Source of the DNA: Engraulis encrasicolus
Lineage: Eukaryota; Chordata; Actinopteri; Clupeiformes; Engraulidae
NCBI RefSeq assembly: GCF_034702125.1
Contig: NC_085868.1
Span: 21,480,776 to 21,544,775 of the forward strand
Direction: 5' to 3'
Length of the DNA stretch: 64,000 bases
Shown: positions 1 through 12,523 of the stretch, piece by piece
How positions within the stretch are numbered: the first letter of the stretch is position 1
Layout: each line of letters starts with the position of its first letter
Notes under the pieces: model-generated
The model's input: only the letters and a program-made list of their open reading frames with translations
What the model was told of the DNA's origin: nothing
The model's database searches: none
Position numbers and translations under genes: made by a program

Positions 1-122
1 GAAATGTTGGCTAAAAACTAAATAAATCTGAAAATAGAGGCCCACAAGGACGCAGGGCCCACCGCTGAGTCAGTTCTGCACTGCCAATTAAGGAGGGGGG
101 GGGGTTGGAGTGTTGGCTTTAA

Positions 123-445
123 AGTGATTCTGTCCCATTTTTGGAAATAAGCTTATTTTACACCTCCCCTTGAGTTAAATAATAATGTTTTACCGTTCTC
201 CTGTACTTTCAACCGTTCTCGGGGTATGGCAGTGCAAATTTTACCTCCATGCTAGCAGTTAACATTGAGTCCTATGAGACCAGTTAGCCGCGAGCTGGTC
301 TCATAGGACTCAATGTTAACTGTTAGCTTGGAGGCAAAATTTGCACTGTCATAACTAGAAAACGGTTGAAAGTACAGGAGAATGGTTATTTAACTCAAGG
401 GAAGGTGTAAAATAAGCTTATTTCCAAAAATGGGACAGTATCACT
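123..445. mobile_element. Fold-back MITE at TTAA target
   Basis: A near-complete palindrome. The left arm (AGTGATTCTGTCCC...) is repeated in reverse as the right arm (...GGGACAGTATCACT), and the arms meet near 290 around a CATAGGACTCAATGTTAAC-type sequence. TTAA lies directly outside both ends (119-122 and 446-449), as expected for a TTAA-specific non-autonomous transposon (piggyBac or Kolobok type). A second copy of the terminal sequence (cagtatcactttaa) follows at about 535-549, so an older related fragment adjoins it. No coding capacity. Confidence 0.75.
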
Positions 446-889
446 TTAAGTGATGAAGAAGGCCAGACGGCCGAAACGTCACTTCACCATTAAAACATGG
501 AGCAGAGTGTGCGGCATTCTTTTCTTTTTCTTTAACAGTATCACTTTAAGCCAAAAGTCCGGACCCTATTTCTCCCCCAGTCCAGCCCTGCCAATGAATA
601 CACAGTAGTCTCGGATCTTAGGATGAAAGACACTATAGGGTTACAGGCATTATGCTCTCCCTGTCTTCCCTCCCTGTCTTTCTCTATCATTCCTTTTCTC
701 TCGTTCTTTCTTGGTATCCATCTCTCCCTCCCCTTCTTTCCCATATCTCTTTCCACTATTCTCTCTCTCTCTGTGTCAATCACTCTGCTAGATTGGCAGT
801 CTTTCTAAGAGCTGGTTGCTCAAGCACACTTGAGTTGCAGAGTCATTCTTACATCCTGTCTTATCACACACACGCATACACAAACACGT

Positions 890-978
<89 letters not shown>
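890..978. repeat. (CA)n microsatellite
   Basis: About 44 uninterrupted CA units. Open frames across it are repeat-derived and not genes. Confidence 0.97.
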
Positions 979-980
<2 letters not shown>

Positions 981-1170
981 ACGTTTACATGACACATTTA
1001 ATTCAGAATTAACTCCCTTTAATTCTGAATAAAGCTTAATTCCACTTTGAAAGCGTCATGTAAACATTTCACAATTTGGAATTAAATGAGAGATCAAAGT
1101 AAACTCGATGGAACTATTTCATTCTGAGTTATTAATTTAGAATTTAAAACGTCATGTGCAGTAAATGTAG
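979..1170. mobile_element. Short MITE with inverted ends
   Basis: The ends are imperfect inverted repeats (CTACGTTTACATGACAC at the left, GTCATGTGCAGTAAATGTAG at the right), with AT-rich inner sequence rich in TTAATTCAGAATT-like inverted repeats. A related fragment occurs at about 32950-33030 in the lectin copy 1 3' region. No clear target duplication. Confidence 0.55.
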
Positions 1171-2014
1171 CCCCTGAGACAGTTTGACAGTTTGTGTTCT
1201 AACTTTCTCACTGCAGACACCTGTTGTGTGTTGTGTGACGCGTCTTCCCATCATTGACTGAGTTTGTGTTCATTCACACATTTCTGTTAAATCCTAAAAT
1301 TTGCAACAGTAACGACACATTCAAGGGGTCCTCCGTAGCTCTCATTTAAGCTTGTAATGGCGTGCATTGCATTTCATGATATATCTTAATCATGTCATAA
1401 CGTAACAGGTCAGATTGGATATAAAGTGAAGAGTGAAGTTGCATAAATGCTTTATTTATTTATTTATTTATTTATTTATTACTGGACACCGTCATTTCTT
1501 GGGATTCATGAGTGATACTCTACTCTACTCTTTACATTTAAAATATCTAGTTTTTATATTTTGTAATTATTTGTTTGTTTCTACATATGAACAAGAGCAA
1601 ATAAGCGGGCAAAGGTTGTTGTGTGCTTTTTCTCTGTATGATATGGAATACTAGCACCTTCTCAGCTTTGTAGCGACAGTCGACCAGCCTAAATTTGTTG
1701 CACAGCACAATTATTTGTCTTCCAACGTACCCCCTTTGTTGCGTCTCTGTACCACAGTTTGGGAAACCCTGCTTCAACTGATCTACATACAGATAAACAA
1801 TACACCCACATGCATACATCCATGCACGCATGCACGCGTGCACACACACACCTGCAGACCCTTTCGCAAAAATGTCAAGTATTGAACAGCCATTGGGGGA
1901 AATGATGTATGAGATTGCAGTGGAAATTGAAATTTGAAGTGTTTACTGTATCTATGTGCGCATTTCTGACATTGGTATGCATGTGTGTGTGTCTGATGAA
2001 AATGTAGGTGTATA

Positions 2015-2019
<5 letters not shown>
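1171..2019. other. Non-genic stretch
   Basis: Contains a (TTTA)n tract at about 1450-1482 and otherwise unremarkable AT-rich sequence. No exon, RNA gene or element could be supported. Confidence 0.5.
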
Positions 2020-2067
<48 letters not shown>

Positions 2068-2114
2068 ATGCTTGTGTATGTAATGTGAGTTTGTGTGAGT
2101 AAATGCGTGTGTGA

Positions 2115-2177
<63 letters not shown>
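2020..2177. repeat. Two (TG)n microsatellites
   Basis: TG runs at about 2020-2063 and 2116-2177 separated by degenerate TG-rich sequence. Confidence 0.95.
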
Positions 2178-2189
2178 CGACATACAGAC

Positions 2190-3350
2190 CAACCGGCTTT
2201 CCAAAGTGTAGGCCTACATTAGTGTGACTGGGACATTGAACTCAGAGCAGAATGACTCATCGCCAGAATGAAACAACACAGAGGCCCTACGGGACACAGG
2301 CAGACTCAGACAAGAAAATATTTTTAGAGAAAATTAGATTAATAAAAAAAATAAAATCAATAAAATTAGATTCTGCTTTTGTCATTTTTCCTTTGTCCTG
2401 TAATAACTACAATTTACCTTAGGGTGTTTAAAGGCATTTTTCCTTGATTCCTTGATTCCTTTCCTTTTCCGATTTTGTCTAGACAAAGTTAGCTGTAACA
2501 ATTGCATACGGATTGGAGAAAAGTTCTGCTCAATGGGAGTTCTGTGGCATGGCACGCTAACACACCCAGACCATATGGGCAGCTTCCCATTTTCGAATCC
2601 GGCCTGGGTCATGGCCCAATCCTAGCCTGATTGTCATCATCTTTCAAATCTCTTTGAGACTTGGTCTGACGAAGAGCATAACAATTAACCTTTCCCAAAC
2701 AGCATGGTTGACCCACCTCCCTAGGTTTGCTATTTTTGCTGTTGGCCTAGAAGCAATGCCGAAGGTGCTGCGTCACTAGGAGGGTGTGGCCTGGCTACAA
2801 TCCTACCCTACAATCCTCCTACCCTTCACTATACTATCCTAATAAAGGCGGTTATAGCCTATGTTTTGGCATTTTCAGTTGGATATTTCATTTGTGATGA
2901 TTTTTTTGTAGTTTGATTTTCAGGGTTATCTATTTTATAAACATGTCAGAATTTGGGTGGTCAAGCTAGCTCCTGTGTGTGGAGATAAAGTCATACACGT
3001 ATGACAGTGTTTACTTCGGTGTGTGAGATTCGTTTCAGGACTCCGTTTCTTGAAAGCATCATTGCTCACCTGTTAGCAACTTACTAGGGTTCCAATGGGA
3101 AACTGCATTGCAATCAATAAGTTGCTCAGTGAATTAGCAACAACGCTGTCGAGAAACGCAGTCCTGGTAGACAAAAGGTACATTTTGGATTCTTGGATTG
3201 TATGGTTTTTGATGACTGAATCTGTGCAGACCTCTGCAGAATCATAAAGAGAAAAGAGGTATTATGTGCGCTGGTTCGAAAATGCTCAAAAGCCTGCCCC
3301 ATATAATTTGCTACGCACCCTCTGTGGAGATGCGTTGGGGATTGTTACTG
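2190..3350. other. Non-genic stretch with SINE-like fragment
   Basis: No gene is seen. The segment at about 2555-2640 contains an 'aatccggcctgggtcat' motif resembling part of the tRNA-derived SINE at 58755-58930 and may be a decayed copy. Confidence 0.4.
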
Positions 3351-3355
3351 TAGTT

Positions 3356-3356
<1 letters not shown>

Positions 3357-3449
<93 letters not shown>

Positions 3450-3675
3450 TCTGCTTCCTCAGTCCAGCTGGGGACCGAGGACAGAAGAACACTTAGCAGC
3501 ACGAATGCATCTGATCTGTTGTGTGTGAGTGTGTGCATGCGTGCGTGCGTGCCTGCGTGCCTGCGAGTGTGTGCCAGTTTTAGGTGCCATTCTTTCTGTG
3601 GGAAAGGGACCCTCGCCGAAATGGAACAGTTATCACGTTGCAGGATGCAAAGCAAATCGCCCTTTTCTCCTTGTA

Positions 3676-3752
<77 letters not shown>

Positions 3753-4110
3753 TGGTTGCTGTGTTTAGGAGCAGAATGCTCCCGCTCCCGGTCTTCTCAC
3801 CCCTACCCCGCTGAACATCAGAGCAATAATTTGTTACACACGAAGGCTAACCTCCGTTTGTTTGTCTTGCATATTATTGTTATTGTCATTTTGATTATTA
3901 TGGGGTTTAAGATTATTATTTCTGGACTGGGCTGTTTTGGGACGTCTACAGCATGTACTCGGGAGGAACTAGGCAGAAACCCTAAAAGAGGACATCACAT
4001 AGTAGAAAAAGAGGAGAGGACATGCGCACACACGAACAGTAGCGCGCACGCGCACACACACACACACACATTGAAAACCCATATACGGCATACTCGCAGA
4101 CAAGTGGACG

Positions 4111-4197
<87 letters not shown>
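3357..4197. repeat. Cluster of long TG/CA microsatellites
   Basis: (TG)n at about 3357-3447 and 3680-3751, then (CA)n at about 4054-4070 and 4113-4197, alternating strand sense within 850 bp. A 325-residue open frame across this cluster is almost entirely repeat-encoded. Confidence 0.95.
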
Positions 4198-4455
4198 TTT
4201 ACATCCTCGTCCACCCACTTGATGTACTGGTAGTAAAAGCTTTGGAGAGCCCTTGTGTGTGCACGTTTTCATTTTGTTATTTTGCTGTATTTGCAAAGGG
4301 CATCGGTGCATTAAAAAAAGGACATACATAGCAACAATTATCACTGCATAAGGACCAATTAAAAGTGTGTGTGTGGGTGGTTAATATCCAGTGGGTCACA
4401 ATGAACCCAATAACTCCACTTAGAATTCAGAGCATATTAATGGCACAAAACCCTG

Positions 4456-4457
4456 AA

Positions 4458-4512
<55 letters not shown>
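4456..4512. repeat. (TG)n microsatellite
   Basis: TG run of about 25 units with a TATG interruption near its start. The flanks (4200-5050) hold no recognisable gene. Confidence 0.9.
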
Positions 4513-4514
<2 letters not shown>

Positions 4515-5048
4515 CGTAACCAACCCTGCATATTTATAGCAAAAAGGCCCTGACACATTCATTAAAATGTAACAGTATCTGGCAACACAATCAATTATAA
4601 ATCCACCAACCAGCAGGAAAAACACAGTATCATCTCTGGCGTCATTATCAATACTATTAAAAAAAAACAACAACAACCTCACAAAGGTAAAAATGTACCT
4701 AGTTACATTTTTTTTCTGATCTCTAAAGCTCATCGTGACACTTCAGCTTTTTTTGCAGAACACGAATACCACAACCTCAGACCAGATCAGCAAAACTGTG
4801 TAGATAGCAAACATTTTTAGTTTTCTAAAATGCAATAAAAGTATCGACATTATGATGTGCGAGTTCCCCTTGCTTGCCTCAGGTTGCGTAAGGAAATTTC
4901 AAGTTGCCCTTATCGACTCTTGTCCCTCTTGTCCCCCGGCAGCTTCCCTGTGCTAGGTGAGGGGTGGGCTCAGGTCAGACTTATCCCCATTCCAGCCATG
5001 TATGAGTGGACATGTCTGGAGAATAGAGGGTTGTCAGTGAACTCACTG

Positions 5049-5154
<106 letters not shown>

Positions 5155-5313
5155 CAGCCTCAGCGGAAGCCTCTGAGTGAATGTCAAAATCCATCAATTA
5201 ATCATGTCAGGGATTTTGCAATGGTGTGCAGATTTTCATGGTAAGTGGTAGCACCAATATTTTCAGCAAAAAAATGTGAAGTGGTAGACCAGTGTTCACT
5301 GAGAAGCTGTGGC

Positions 5314-5605
5314 CAGGGCAGGATTAATGCACAGGCCAGAGATGGCTTCAGCCTACGGGCCCCGCATGCCAGGGGGACCCTGATTGGCCAAAAATGAAAA
5401 ATTGCAGAATTGTGACAAGATACAATTTTTTATAATGTAGGCTATCTGTTGTGTTCGGTACAGTTGGTAGACATGTTATACTCAATTCCTAGCTCGTAAT
5501 TATGACACTTTCTGTGAACAGTTGTTGTGAAATTTGCCTTATGTGGTGGGGGGGGCACAGCAACCTGTAGCCTATGGGGCCCCAGGCCATCTTAATCTGG
5601 CCCTG
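5314..5605. mobile_element. hAT-type MITE
   Basis: Inverted ends CAGGGCAGGATTAATG / CATCTTAATCTGGCCCTG. The flanking 8-mers gctgtggc (5306-5313) and gctgcgac (5606-5613) match at six of eight bases, consistent with an aged 8-bp hAT target duplication. No coding sequence. Confidence 0.75.
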
Positions 5606-6212
5606 GCTGCGACATCGCCAATTTTGATGTAATGCATTGCAAAGGGAGATAATGCCAAGTGTTGCAAGTGTTATAGTGCATTTGTCATTTGCTGAACAGA
5701 ATATTATATATTGGCTTTATTTACTTTTGCCACTCTAATGCATCTTTTGCTACGTCCTCTTTACTTTGTGTTGGACAATGCTGTCAATGTTGCAACACTG
5801 TGCCTTACCCTGTTTTTGCTTACATTTTCTCCTATGTAATGTAATGTAATATACATATACAAATGTAATTACTTGCAAAGGAGTCCCAATCCATTCTCAA
5901 ATTTAAATACTATATTCACTATGTGCACTATATGACACATACTGTAGCTCAAACAGTATGTGAAACATTTTTGAAAGTTTTGGATGCAGGTTTCTTCCCC
6001 TTTTTTCTCTCCAGTTTTTGCATGGGCTGGATATTTTAATTACATTAACATTAGTGAGAGAGTTTTCACTAAAGTCACCCTGTCTTCTTCTCTCATGCTC
6101 CTAGGGCTGGGCTCAGTGTTGTTTCTGAACGTCTTCATAAGAGTAAGAGTATGCACATCCCACCTCTCTGAGGCCAGGTGCAGGACAAACGCACATCTGA
6201 TAGTGGAAAGAA
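5606..6212. other. Non-genic stretch
   Basis: AT-rich, with a short (ATGTA)n-like run near 5835. The open frame at 5984-6307 lacks any recognisable motif and runs into the MITE at 6213. Confidence 0.4.
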
Positions 6213-6365
6213 TAGAAGTCCGCACACACTGTAGCTCCGCTTTGAAAATGTATTCAGGTCATGCAATGTTTCGACCAAACAGGGTCTTCATCATGCCTGA
6301 TAAATGACCTAACCTGACCTGAATACATTTTCAAAGCAGAGCTACGTACAGTGTAAGGACTTCTA
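6213..6365. mobile_element. Fold-back repeat element
   Basis: Two arms of about 50 bp are inverted copies of each other (6213-6261 and 6315-6365, sharing GAATACATTTTCAAAGC), separated by about 53 bp containing 'gtttcgaccaaacagggtcttcatc'-type repeat sequence common in fish genomes. Confidence 0.6.
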
Positions 6366-6613
6366 CTCTTTCTACTTGTTTCTCCGTGTCCCCATGTGTT
6401 GATAATCCGTGGCCCCTGGTTGCAACAGTGGCTTCATCAAAATTCAGGCAACCTGCAACAACCCAGAGACAAATGTTCATAAATATTTGAATCCATCAAC
6501 ACCGGGTAGGAAATTAGTGTCAGGCGGCCTACAGCCTCTGGGGAAGACTGTGCCGGAGCGTCTGCTGCTCTCATTATTGTGTCACTCACCCACAATAACA
6601 GAGTACACACATA

Positions 6614-6614
6614 T

Positions 6615-6651
<37 letters not shown>

Positions 6652-6707
6652 TGTGAATGCACGCACACACAGACACAGACACACACAAAGACAAATACAC
6701 ACACAGA
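6614..6707. repeat. Degenerate CA-rich microsatellite
   Basis: (CA)n at 6614-6647 followed by imperfect CACAGA/CACAAA repeats. Confidence 0.9.
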
Positions 6708-7011
6708 CACAAGTGGATAATTCCATTTTTTCTGATCACTAAAGCTCATTTTTTCTCCTAGGCCGAGGACATGCTTCCTGCAGGACATGTGTGCGCGGGC
6801 ACATTTCATGAACAAACGCGTTGGCAAGCAAATTTTATGTCAATTTTGCGTGTAGGAGAACACCTCACACAGAGTACGCAGATGTATGTCTACGGTGCAA
6901 TATCGACAGAGTCGTGAGAGGGGTGATCTTCTGAACGTGTTGCGGTGTTGAGTTCCTGCTAGAGTCAAACAATGATGGAAAACATTCATGAGAGTCCGGT
7001 TGGCTATCTGT

Positions 7012-7245
7012 CCCCTATTACATTACATTACATTGCACTAAGCTGACGCTTTCACTTATTCAAAGCGACTTACAACTATTATTTTTCAGGGTATTGATTA
7101 CAGTCCCTGGAGCAATGTGGGGTTAGGTGCCTTGCTCAAGGCCACTTCAGCCATGGATGGAGATGTAGGGAGAGGTCAGGGGGGATTCGAACCAGCAACC
7201 TCTAGCTTGAAAGACCAACTCTCTAACCACTCGGCCAAAGATGGG
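7012..7245 (-). repeat. tRNA-derived dispersed repeat
   Basis: Read on the minus strand it carries a pol III B-box-like GGTTCGAATCC (in + as ggattcgaacc near 7188), and it ends in an ATTACATTACATTACATT run. The block 'ccttgctcaaggccacttcag' recurs in degenerate form at 35873-36050 and 63830-64000. It is a SINE-like repeat and not a functional tRNA: it has no complete cloverleaf. Confidence 0.65.
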
Positions 7246-8048
7246 GCATAATGGACTGCCTCGGTGGGGGAAAGAAGGGGAAGAGAGGGGGAAAAGGGGG
7301 AAAGAGAGAAAAGAGAGGAAAAGAGAGAATTTATTTTCTGTTTACATACAGACTAATATTATACGTCCTTCTACTCAAGTTTTCAACTGTATTTTCTTTT
7401 TTAAAACTATATAACTAAATATATACATTTTTGTGCTGCATTGTATGACACTCTTGCCAGGATTTGCACCTGGATCTTCCACCCAACGGATGGCTGTGTT
7501 ACTTACACCATAAGAGTTGCGTGAAAACAGCACCAAAAATGTAAATGAATGTATAATCATGTAATTATTATTATATTAGGTGTAGTATGCATTATACTTA
7601 CAAATAGTGTAAGTGTTATATAGTGTATCATTTAATATCCCATTGTCCACCTATCCAATATCCTCACCCAATTTACAGAACAAGGCAGTTGCATGGACTG
7701 ACTCCTTCCAATCTATAATAGAGTCCCGAGGCAGGACAGGACAGTACAGTACAAGGACAGTACCAACGGCCCATCAGTTGAGTGTGCCACTGTGGCCACA
7801 CTGTACACAAGTGTAATGGTAGTCATCGTTGACCTGCCGTTTCCGAGGAGGCTCACCCCTGCCACTCACACCTGAAGAGATTGAGTGAACCGCTGAGAGA
7901 GAGAGAGAGAGAGAGAGATCATACTTTACAGAGCTCCCAAGTGGTTTACTGCTGTTATTTAATACTATTTGGTGAGAATCGGGGTGGCATACATTTCTAA
8001 ATTCACTTTCAGGGTTGCATCACAACTTAGCACACTGAAGGTAGTTGG
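7246..8048. other. Non-genic stretch
   Basis: Purine-rich tract (7260-7330), AT-rich sequence and a (GA)n run at 7898-7918. No supported gene. Confidence 0.4.
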
Positions 8049-8056
8049 CAATAAAC

Positions 8057-8476
8057 CAGGGGTCCCCAAACTTTTTTCTCTGGGGGCCACATTATCGTTC
8101 CTGACTGTGATCAGGGGCCGGATCAATCATGTGGGCTTTAATACTAGGCCACTGCCTGTTATAGCCATAATTTCTAGCACAAAATAGTTCATCATTACAA
8201 GTGATTTGCAAAAGAAGTGAGTACTTCACATGTTTTTCTATTTGAAATACCACAGGTATTCCTTTTAATTTCTGATAACCATGTAAAAATAGCAAGGAAC
8301 ACAGTTCCTTACAGTTTATGAGTGATACAATAGAAATGGTAGGTCTGTTTATATTACAGTGAGATGAGAAACTAGCAAGACAAGATAGGATTGCTTCTTT
8401 GGGCCAGTTCAAATGGTGAGGAGCAGAGAGATGGCGGGCCGCATCCGGCCCCCGGGCCTTAGTTTGGGGACCCCTG
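8057..8476. mobile_element. hAT (Charlie-like) MITE
   Basis: Perfect 16-bp inverted ends CAGGGGTCCCCAAACT / AGTTTGGGGACCCCTG, with 8-bp target duplications caataaac (8049-8056) and cactaaac (8477-8484) differing at one base. The 420-bp interior is AT-rich and non-coding. Confidence 0.92.
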
Positions 8477-8900
8477 CACTAAACCATCCAGGTATGTTAG
8501 GCAATTGTTAAGTTAAATGTAGGTCCGGCATAGGTCATTACTATCATCCCAAACTATTTACAAGTAGAACTGGTGCCTGGGATTGTGTTGGTGTTGCTTA
8601 CCTGAGCTGCAAAGACGGCGTGGGCTTCAGTGCTTACATCTTCAGGTTAAAGGCTGAGGACCCAGCTTATAGATAGTGATGGAGCCCAAAGTATGGCATC
8701 ATAGTGGCCAGTCTCGTGTCCTTAGCCTAACAGGAAATAGCAGGTAAGCTTATTGTCTCCAGTGTGGTCAGAGAGATGGTCAGAAGTGGCCATGCCTCCA
8801 CAACATCACCGTTGAAAGCTAGATGTTCTCTCTCTCTCAGCCTGTGACCCCTGCCTCCCTTGTGATGCGTCATTGCCATGACCAGCAAAAGATAGTGTAT
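8477..8900. other. Non-genic stretch before assembly gap
   Basis: No exon or element recognised. It ends in 'tgccatgaccagcaaaagat' before the gap, which resembles the sequence resuming after it. Confidence 0.4.
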
Positions 8901-9000
8901 NNNNNNNNNNNNNNNNNNNNNNNNNNNNNNNNNNNNNNNNNNNNNNNNNNNNNNNNNNNNNNNNNNNNNNNNNNNNNNNNNNNNNNNNNNNNNNNNNNNN
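8901..9000. other. Assembly gap (100 N)
   Basis: Exactly 100 N, the usual placeholder for a gap of unknown size. Open frames running through it are meaningless. Confidence 1.
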
Positions 9001-9344
9001 TGCCATGACACAAAGTAGTGTATTTGTATTAGTGGACTGGAGAAAAAACAAAAAAAAACATAGGAAGGCACTAAAAACTCATAACAGATAACACTAAACT
9101 ATTGCACACAAAACCCTGAAGGTGGACTGCACAAAATGGCTTTCCCTTTCCCATTATGGGCTTACTGTTGTAAGTGCCCTGAGCATACACTGTAACAAAT
9201 AGCTGTTTATTTACGGCAATTCTGCAACAGCATTCTACTGTTTTTCGAAAAAAAGAAAACTACTGTGGAAATATTACTTTGAGTCACATATTGAGCATAA
9301 AAGTAATACTGCACAATAGCAGTATTCACCGGTTGTGGAAAAAC
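9001..9344. other. Non-genic stretch after assembly gap
   Basis: AT-rich sequence with no recognisable exon or element. Confidence 0.4.
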
Positions 9345-9745
9345 TGAGATCACCGGATCCTGATTTTTAGGATCCTGCCGATACCAGATCCACTGAATAG
9401 ATCCGCCGATCCGGAACCGGATACCGGACCCTAAAAAAGGGTTGAAACATATAGTCTACTCGCACACGTGGGCCCTTTTTATTACGTTGGCGCAAACTAT
9501 TTTTTAGACTCCTTGGCTTTTGCCACACTGCCTGCAATACCCTTCCAAAGGATTTCACTCCATGCATGTTTGGGGGGTTGTGAAAGACTGAAAAGCCTAG
9601 GCTAGACTGCACCAGACCCTGATTTTTAGGTAACTGCCGGCTACCGGATCCACTGCTTAAGATCCTGCCGGACCCGGACCCTGTGAAAAACTTATTATCC
9701 TGACAGATCCGGAACCGGAACCGGATCCGGTGCATCTCTAAAAAT
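9345..9745. mobile_element. GGATCC-rich MITE pair
   Basis: Two related blocks (9345-9440 and 9615-9740) built of CCGGATCC / GATCCGG motifs, sharing 'ccctgatttttagg'-like sequence. The outer right end is 'ccggtgcatctct', a terminus typical of fish hAT MITEs. The 157-codon minus-strand open frame across it is repeat-derived. Confidence 0.5.
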
Positions 9746-10169
9746 AACAAGTTTTTTAGCACCCACCATTGAAACCCATTCATCCTCCACTTGTCCTGAT
9801 CACCATAAAACTTCAATACCACCTGAAGAACTGAAGTCATTCTGACTGGTTAAGATTATCTGATACTATCAACATGATAAACAATTTCTAAGGAAACTAC
9901 AATACTTAAAAAGTGCTTGATGCATCAAAGTGTGAGTAGCCCCATGCATTTTGATAGTGATGAAAGTGTGAATGGCTGAAACTTTTTAAAGACTTGTAAC
10001 ACTCTTAAACCCCAAGCAGCCCCATCTAAACCAATCTGCTAATCGTGCCGGGCCTCACCTGAGTAGGCTGTTATCCATTATTAAATTATGGGCCCGCACC
10101 TCCCAAAGGGCTGATGACTCTGGTCACATGGTACTCTTGCACCTGTATATAAATCTGGACTAAACAACC

Positions 10170-10617
10170 CCTTCAGTTGCTTGCCTGCCTGCTGGCTGGC
10201 CTGCATGGCCACAGCATAGCACTTGCTTGCCTACAAGCTTGCCTACAAGCTTGCCTAAAACTTTCCTACAAGCTTGCCTACAAGCTGCCTACAAGCTTGC
10301 CTACAACTTGCCTACAAGCTGCTACCAATCATGCCCAACAAGCTTGCCTACCCACGCTTATACAAGCATGACCCCCTACAAGCTTGCCTCACCCAGATCG
10401 CCTACCCTTTGCCCCTACATGCTTGCCTACATGCCTGCCCCTACATGCTTGCCTACCATGCTTGCCCCCCTACATGCTTGCCACCCTACATGCTGCCTAC
10501 CACTCCGTCTGCCCCCCTACATGCTTGGCACTACATGACTTGCCCTACATGCTTGCCTACATGCTTGCCTACATGCTTGCTTACATGCTTGCCTACATGT
10601 GCCTACATGCTTGAACA
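10170..10617. repeat. 12-bp minisatellite
   Basis: Imperfect tandem array of a 12-bp unit, CTTGCCTACAAG in the left half and CTTGCCTACATG in the right half, with indels. Because 12 is a multiple of three, all frames stay open over long runs (LACLQ- or MLAY-type peptides). Confidence 0.9.
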
Positions 10618-12460
10618 CGTTCCTCTTTGTGAAAGCTTGCTGTATGTGGACGCATCGGATTTGTGCATTGTGTGCATATAATGTGGCCTGCTGCCCACAA
10701 GTTGAGGTCATTTAGCTTTGAGGAGCTAGCTTTGTAGGTGTGCTGGCTTGTTTGCTTGTGCTACTTTGGTGCAAAAATTATTTTTTTTAAAAGACTGACC
10801 TATGCTATATTCATCAATTGGCTCATCAAGAGATACAGGTGAAAAAAGCCCGACACCTTGCACACTATCATTTGTAACATAGGCACTGCGTACTCTGAAA
10901 ATTTTATTCATCGCCCGACACTTTCAAAGGACCACCGCAAACCATTTTCGTCAATACAGCATTGGGCGTCATAGTATCATGCTCAAGGGCACTCACATCA
11001 TGGTGAATCGGATGGGAGGGTGGGGTTGGTAACATGGCCAGTGGTACCGACAGTTATGGGAGAATGATGGGTGGGGTGGGAAGTTTCCATGGGCCATATT
11101 ACATGGAAATACAACTATGACGCCAGTAATTTGCCTGTCATCACACAGTACAATTCAACTTTTTATACTGAAATGTACTGTTATTTTTTCTGTAGATTTT
11201 ATATATCTGTGATTAGCATTAAACAGCAATGAGCTGTATTTGATTTTTTGCATTGTTTTATGGGGGGTGTTGGAAGATAACAGTAGAATTAGGCAGGTTA
11301 AATATTAATTGGCCAGTAACTGCAGGTGTATTTTGCAGGGAAATTTTCTTAGAAGTGTACCTAAGCGACAGAGTGCCATTTGGCATTACAGTAGGTGGAT
11401 TTCCCTGCTTTCACAATATTTGCGAAATTAAGATCCAGCACAGGTTTCTACTGTAGCACCAAAAGATGTGGACACATGCTACAGCAGAACTGTAGGCCTA
11501 AGCTACTAATGTCAAATCAAGCCACTAATTATGGCCCACAATAATGCCCAACCATCAAAATGTCTGCTTCCATCATATCGTTTTTACTTCATACATTAAC
11601 AGGAGCACTAACAGAATCAAGTTCTGTGGTGATAAAATGTGATACGATTACGTTGTCGCAACTTTTTAAATGCCCTTACGTTGACATATGATGCTGTTTC
11701 AAATCTTTAACGAACTATCCATTTCCAGGCAATTTTGAAACAGTAAGAATAAACCATAATCACTGATGATTACTTGTTACTATCACCGTCCCGAATGATC
11801 ACACTAACGTAAAGGGGATTAGGCCTACATGTCACTAACATCGCAAGGATAGTTTATTATCCAGTGCGTTTGTGTTACACGACGGCGTCCATTCATGGCT
11901 AACACGCTAGGTTAAGCGATAACTCCGCTGTTAACTTCTCACGACAGATGTCAATCAAAATAGTTCGGAATGAAAACGTACAGTAATAGATTAACAATGA
12001 ATGAAAACCACCACTTACACCACCGATTTTGGAATCCAACCATAAAGGCCCCTGCGTTGATAATAACTCTAAAGATCCGATTGTTTGCAATTAATGTCAA
12101 TTTGAGACAGAGTCGCTTAATTCTATCAAAACAGACCGCCATGTGTACAGTGTTTTGGAAGGCGATCTCACTTGTAGATTGGTATGCTACGGCGTCACTA
12201 CGTCTTGTGGCATTTGACTTGGGCCGACTTTGCCCCATCTGTTTTTCGAAACTGTTTGCAACACTGTTCGAAAAAGGTTCACATTTTGTTCGGATTTGAT
12301 TTAGGACCAGTTAGGCACTTTGTTCGGATCAGAAAAGGTGATGGACCATCGATACGAGGTGAATCCGAGTGGGCAAGGTCGTTCGAAGTTTGTTCGGGGA
12401 AGTGTAAATACGCAAATGCTGTTCGGGAGGTGAGTGAGGAACTAGAGGGCAGAAGAGGCC
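10618..12460. other. Non-genic stretch
   Basis: No exon, RNA or bounded element could be supported. Open frames at 11899-12299 are short, overlap on both strands and show no domain. Confidence 0.4.
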
Positions 12461-12519
12461 ATGGTCAACGGCAAGGACAACGGCGACACGGCTGAGCCGC
12501 ACTATTGCCCCAGTATCGA
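12461..12519 (+). CDS. Weak candidate first coding exon (unknown)
   Basis: ATG in a strong context (gaggccATGG) opens a 20-codon reading beginning MVNGKDNGD. It then meets either a stop at 12521 or a GTGAGG splice donor at 12520. The preceding 200 bp are moderately CpG-rich with repeated 'gttcg'. I do not recognise the peptide and cannot find a matching downstream exon, so this is a pointer only. Confidence 0.12.
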
Positions 12520-12523
12520 GTGA

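Noticed and set aside
3354..4331. 325-codon plus-strand open frame
   Set aside because: Mostly (TG)n and (CA)n translation (VCVC and HTHT runs) with no splice or domain support.
7180..7210. Possible tRNA genes (also near 21901, 58807, 63940)
   Set aside because: B-box motifs are present but no complete cloverleaf; each belongs to a dispersed SINE-like repeat.
9367..9840. 157-codon minus-strand open frame
   Set aside because: Runs across GGATCC-rich MITE repeats; the RFRFR and GSGSG residues come from the repeat.
10177..10681. Three overlapping Leu/Ala/Cys-rich frames
   Set aside because: Explained by a 12-bp minisatellite that keeps all frames open.
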